Positions 60,884 through 64,000 of a DNA stretch of 64,000 nt are shown piece by piece; position 1 is the first letter of the stretch, and every line of letters starts with the position of its first letter. The notes beneath the pieces are model-generated. The model did not search any database. It saw nothing but the letters and a program-made list of their open reading frames with translations, and was not told where the DNA came from. Source of the stretch: Acetobacteraceae bacterium (lineage in GTDB: Bacteria > Pseudomonadota > Alphaproteobacteria > Acetobacterales > Acetobacteraceae); contig JAIXWG010000038.1 in the NCBI GenBank assembly GCA_027482245.1, forward strand, positions 1 through 64,000. The letters are read 5' to 3'. The position numbers were made by a program, and so were the translations under genes.

Positions 60884-63487
60884 CTAATCCCTGGGGCCGG
60901 GCGCCAGCACTTCCCGCTTGCCGACATGGTTGGCGGCGCCGACGACGCCCTGCTTCTCCATCTGCTCGATCAGCTTGGCGGCGCGGTTGTAGCCGATGTT
61001 GAGGTGGCGCTGGACGAAGCTGGTGCTGGCCTTGCCTTCGCGGGTGACCAGCGCGACGGCCTGGTCGTAGAGCGAGCCCTCGGCATCGGTATTGCCGCCG
61101 AGCAGGCCCGGCGGGCCGTCGCCATCGGCGTCCTCCTCCACCTCCGTCACCTCATCGATGTAGGAGGGCTCGCCCTGGTCGCGCAGGAAGGCCACGACAT
61201 CCTCCACCTCCTGGTCGGAGACGAAGGGGCCGTGGACGCGGCTGATGCGGCCGCCGCCGGCCATGTAGAGCATGTCGCCCTGGCCCAGCAGCTGCTCGGC
61301 GCCCATTTCGCCGAGGATGGTGCGGCTGTCGATCTTCGACGTGACCTGGAAGCTGATGCGCGTCGGGAAGTTGGCCTTGATGGTGCCGGTGATGACGTCG
61401 ACCGAAGGCCGCTGCGTCGCCATGATCACGTGGATGCCGGCGGCACGCGCCATCTGCGCCAGGCGCTGGACCGCGGCCTCGATGTCCTTGCCCGCGACCA
61501 TCATCAGGTCGGCCACCTCGTCGATGATGACGACAATCATGGGCAGGGGCTCGAGGGCCAGCGGCTGGTCCTCGAAGAGCGGCTTGTTGGTTTCCGGGTC
61601 GAAGCCGACCTGCACGCGGCGCGTCAGCACCTCGCCCCGCGCGCGGGCGGCCTGCGCCTTCTCGTTGTAGCCGGCGATGTTGCGGACGCCGAGCTGCGAC
61701 ATGGCGCGGTAGCGGCGCTCCATCTCCCGCACCGTCCACTTCAGCGCGCCGATCGCCTTGGGCGGTTCGGTGACGACGGGGGCCAGCAGATGCGGGATGC
61801 GGTCATAGACCGACAGTTCCAGCATCTTCGGGTCGATCATGATGAAGCGGCACTCATCCGGGCTGTGCCGGTAGAGCAGCGACAGGATCATGGTGTTGAC
61901 CGCGACGGACTTGCCCGAGCCGGTGGTGCCCGCGATCAGCAGGTGGGGCATGCGGGCGAGGTCGGCGATCACCGGCGCGCCGCCGATGTCCTTGCCGAGC
62001 GCCAGGTTCAGCTTGCCGGTGTTGCGCGCCCAATCCTCTGCGCCCAGCAGTTCGGAGAGCAGCACCGTCTCCCGCTTCGCGTTCGGCATCTCGATGCCGA
62101 TGACGTTGCGGCCGGGGACCGTCGCGATGCGGACGGCGGTGACGGACATGGACCGCGCGATGTCGTCCGCGAGGCCGATGACGCGGGCCGACTTGGTGCC
62201 GGGGGCGGGCTCCAGCTCATAGAGCGTGACCACCGGGCCGGGGCGGATCTGGTTGATCTGGCCGCGGACGCCGTAATCCTCCAGCACCGTCTCCAGCATC
62301 CGGGCATTGCCCTGCAGCGCTTCCTCGGACGGGCCCGTGGCGCGGCGGATGGGCGGCGCGGTCAGCAGGGAGAGCGGCGGGAAGCGCCAATTGCCATCGG
62401 GCAGGTCGAGGCTGCCCTGGCGGGCATTCGGCGCGGGCTTCGGTGCGGGGGCGCGTTCCGCCACCTTCGGCACCACGGCCTTGGGACGCGGCGGCTCCAC
62501 CGGCGGCGGCACGGGCGCGGGGGGCGCATGGGCTTCCGGCGCGGGCGGGGGTTCGAAGGTGCGGGGGCGCGGCGCCGTTTCCAGCACGGGTTCGCGGCGG
62601 CGGATGGTGGTGCCGGGGGCGACGCCCTGTTCCGCAGCCTCATCCGCGTTGCGCAGCATCTCGGCCAGCGGCGTCTCCCGTTCCCGCCGCCGGCGGATGG
62701 CGCCGGCGATGGCGCGGAAGGGCCAGCCGAGGGTCCGGGCGACGAGGCCGGGCGGCACCTGTTCACCCACCTTGCGCGCGCCCGCGGCCGCCGTGCGGGC
62801 GGCGCCCAGCGTGGCATGGCCGGCGCCGGCCGCAGCCGTGGCGGCAACGCTGCCGGCGGCCGAGCCCGCGCGGCGCCATTCGCCGAGTGTCAGCGCCAGG
62901 GCCACGAAGGCGAAGAGCGCGGTGAAGCCCGCCAGCACCAGATGCGCGACGCCCGCGCCGACGGGGCCGAGCAGGTCCCGCAGCAGGCCCAGCACCGCAT
63001 CCGCCACCACCGGCCCCGCGGCACCACCCGGGCCCGCATGGACGGGGGCGGCATCGGGCAGGGGCAGCAGCGTCAGCGTCGCGGCCAGCATCGGCAGCGC
63101 GGCCAGCAGGCAGGCGAGCCGCAGGGCGAAGGGGTTCAGGCCCTTGTGGACAGCGAGCCGCCAGGCCCAGGTGAGCATGCAGGCCACGGGCAGGAAGGCG
63201 GCATAGCCAAAGCCCTGCAGCAGGATGTCCGCGACATGCGCGCCGGGCGCGCCGAGCAGGTTGCCCACGGGCCGGCTGGTGGCGGTGGAGAAGGAGGGAT
63301 CGGCCGGGTCATAGGTGCCGAGCGCCAGGCCCGTCACCAGCCCGGTGACGACCAGCACCAAGCCGACCAGCTCCGCCAGCCGTCGCCGGATGAGGGCCTT
63401 GACGGCGGGGGAGGCGAAGCGGCGGCCGGCGGCGGCGATCCGGTCGCCCACGGCCGGAGGTGTGGCGGTGCGCGGCATCAACGACAT
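60884..63487 (-). CDS. ftsK: DNA translocase FtsK
   Basis: An 867-residue septal DNA pump that coordinates chromosome dimer resolution with division. Four N-terminal membrane segments lie within residues about 35-190, a Pro/Ala-rich linker about 260-400, then the alpha/beta motor: Walker [13 protein letters not shown] (about 515), Walker [14 protein letters not shown] (about 640) and [19 protein letters not shown]. The C-terminal gamma winged helix ([28 protein letters not shown]) recognises KOPS sites. ATG 63487 is the best start; ATG 63478 is close behind, and longer frames run into repeat copy D. Confidence 0.95.
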   Translation of the reverse strand: MSLMPRTATPPAVGDRIAAAGRRFASPAVKALIRRRLAELVGLVLVVTGLVTGLALGTYDPADPSFSTATSRPVGNLLGAPGAHVADILLQGFGYAAFLPVACMLTWAWRLAVHKGLNPFALRLACLLAALPMLAATLTLLPLPDAAPVHAGPGGAAGPVVADAVLGLLRDLLGPVGAGVAHLVLAGFTALFAFVALALTLGEWRRAGSAAGSVAATAAAGAGHATLGAARTAAAGARKVGEQVPPGLVARTLGWPFRAIAGAIRRRRERETPLAEMLRNADEAAEQGVAPGTTIRRREPVLETAPRPRTFEPPPAPEAHAPPAPVPPPVEPPRPKAVVPKVAERAPAPKPAPNARQGSLDLPDGNWRFPPLSLLTAPPIRRATGPSEEALQGNARMLETVLEDYGVRGQINQIRPGPVVTLYELEPAPGTKSARVIGLADDIARSMSVTAVRIATVPGRNVIGIEMPNAKRETVLLSELLGAEDWARNTGKLNLALGKDIGGAPVIADLARMPHLLIAGTTGSGKSVAVNTMILSLLYRHSPDECRFIMIDPKMLELSVYDRIPHLLAPVVTEPPKAIGALKWTVREMERRYRAMSQLGVRNIAGYNEKAQAARARGEVLTRRVQVGFDPETNKPLFEDQPLALEPLPMIVVIIDEVADLMMVAGKDIEAAVQRLAQMARAAGIHVIMATQRPSVDVITGTIKANFPTRISFQVTSKIDSRTILGEMGAEQLLGQGDMLYMAGGGRISRVHGPFVSDQEVEDVVAFLRDQGEPSYIDEVTEVEEDADGDGPPGLLGGNTDAEGSLYDQAVALVTREGKASTSFVQRHLNIGYNRAAKLIEQMEKQGVVGAANHVGKREVLAPGPRD

Positions 63488-63588
63488 GTCCTGAACCCAG
63501 GACACAACTCTACACCGGAAGTGCCTCGGATTGCACGGTCTTGCTTCCGGGCGCGGGGTGTGCGGGGGGCGGCAGGCGTGCCCCTGAC

Positions 63589-63704
63589 GGACCGCGACGC
63601 GGTCCGAGGCGCCGAATGGCGCCCGCCGCTTATGCGTCACGCCGCAGGCGTGCCTTCGGCACGACGAGCCAAGCCGGCGGAGCCGGCGCCCGGCGATGAG
63701 GGCA
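63589..63704 (-). repeat. Mosaic palindromic repeat, copy D (reverse orientation)
   Basis: On the minus strand: TGCCCTCATCGCC, a TCC-loop hairpin with arms gccggc/gccggc (63673-63687), TTGGCTCG, a cgtgcc-gaa-ggcacg hairpin, GCATAAGCGGC, a ggcgcc-attc-ggcgcc hairpin and a ggaccgc-gtc-gcggtcc hairpin. A block of about 50 bases is identical to copy A. It fills the space upstream of ftsK; no gene seen. Confidence 0.8.
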
Positions 63705-63709
63705 GGAAT

Positions 63710-64000
63710 CTAGGCGGCGAGCGCCGCATCCCGGGTGGCGACCAGGGCGGAGAGCATGGCATTGGCCTGCTTCACCGCCGCGGGTTCGCTGGCATCCACA
63801 TCGGCCACCTGCTCCTCCGCCGCGCCGACGCCGGCATCCAGCTGTTCGCGCAGCGATTCGAGGGAGGCGGCGAGGTCGAACTTCTCATCCGCCTCCGCGA
63901 GGGCGCGCCATTCGGCGATGATCACATCGACCTCCCGCGCCATGCGGCCGGGCGCGACGCCACGGCCGGCAAGGGCGAGCAGGCGTTGAAGGGCCGCGTC
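63710..64000 (-). CDS. C-terminal part of an unrecognised helical protein
   Basis: The frame is open to the window edge, so this is the last 96 residues of a longer protein. The visible part is Ala/Glu/Leu-rich and predicted alpha-helical (REVDVIIAEWRALAEADEKFDLAASLESL, then AVKQANAMLSALVATRDAALAA), with no Cys and no membrane segment. An internal ATG at 63943 could start a 77-residue protein, but the pattern continues upstream of it. No family is recognised. Its stop is 6 bases from repeat copy D. Confidence 0.55.
   Translation of the reverse strand, partial: DAALQRLLALAGRGVAPGRMAREVDVIIAEWRALAEADEKFDLAASLESLREQLDAGVGAAEEQVADVDASEPAAVKQANAMLSALVATRDAALAA

Overview
The window is a very GC-rich bacterial chromosome segment (roughly 70% GC by eye) whose gene content points to an alphaproteobacterium of the Rhodospirillales, most likely an Acetobacteraceae/Roseomonas-type organism. 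The grounds are the proB/proA/nadD/rsfS/rlmH/gpmI housekeeping genes, an FtsK, many orphan Bug-type periplasmic binding proteins, two CACHE-type sensor kinases and a methylsuccinyl-CoA dehydrogenase of the ethylmalonyl-CoA type. The assignment is by family resemblance only. Both window edges lie inside genes: an RTX-repeat protein on the left and an alpha-helical protein on the right. No rRNA, tRNA, IS element, prophage or CRISPR array was seen.

Region 1 (1-20.4 kb) is mostly housekeeping: RTX tail, RlpA-like protein, proB, the ohrR/ohr peroxide-resistance pair with a visible operator, two orphan binding proteins, proA, a stress-type SDR, an exported hydratase-like protein, nadD, rsfS with a long histone-H1-like tail, rlmH, a VOC protein, NnrU, a voltage-gated cation channel with an unusual Asp-Asp filter, gpmI, a fluoroacetate-dehalogenase-type hydrolase and a hybrid histidine kinase.

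Region 2 (20.4-41.8 kb) is metabolic. It starts with a DsbA-fold isomerase, a nitronate monooxygenase and aconitase. Next is a minus-strand operon (flavin:NADH oxidoreductase, NMT1-type binding protein, amidohydrolase, aldo/keto reductase), facing a plus-strand unit (FAD oxidoreductase, Bug protein, NMT1 protein). Another minus-strand operon reads mct-mcd-aldo/keto reductase-alpha/beta hydrolase-amidohydrolase, with an isocitrate/isopropylmalate-type dehydrogenase divergent from it. The mcd-mct pair would take methylsuccinyl-CoA to mesaconyl-C1-CoA and on to mesaconyl-C4-CoA, joining the ethylmalonyl-CoA pathway to a citramalyl-CoA exit.

Region 3 (41.8-57.5 kb) is accessory catabolism: a lone molybdopterin subunit, more Bug proteins, a frameshifted HWE kinase, and an IclR-flanked cluster (BNR protein, carboxymuconolactone-decarboxylase-like protein, maleate-isomerase-like enzyme, cupin, binding proteins, LigI-like hydrolase, Ldh-type dehydrogenase, DapA-type lyase/synthase). 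Region 4 (57.5-64 kb) holds two small proteins, a 505-residue protein with a double-glycine export leader and 11-residue repeats, a histidine phosphatase with no normal start codon, and FtsK.

Spacers are short (none over 300 bases lacks a gene) but rich in palindromes. A four-copy mosaic repeat (13.0, 41.7, 57.4 and 63.6 kb) keeps its hairpin loop while both stem arms change together. Other stem-loop arrays lie at 6.6, 24.7 and 55.2 kb.
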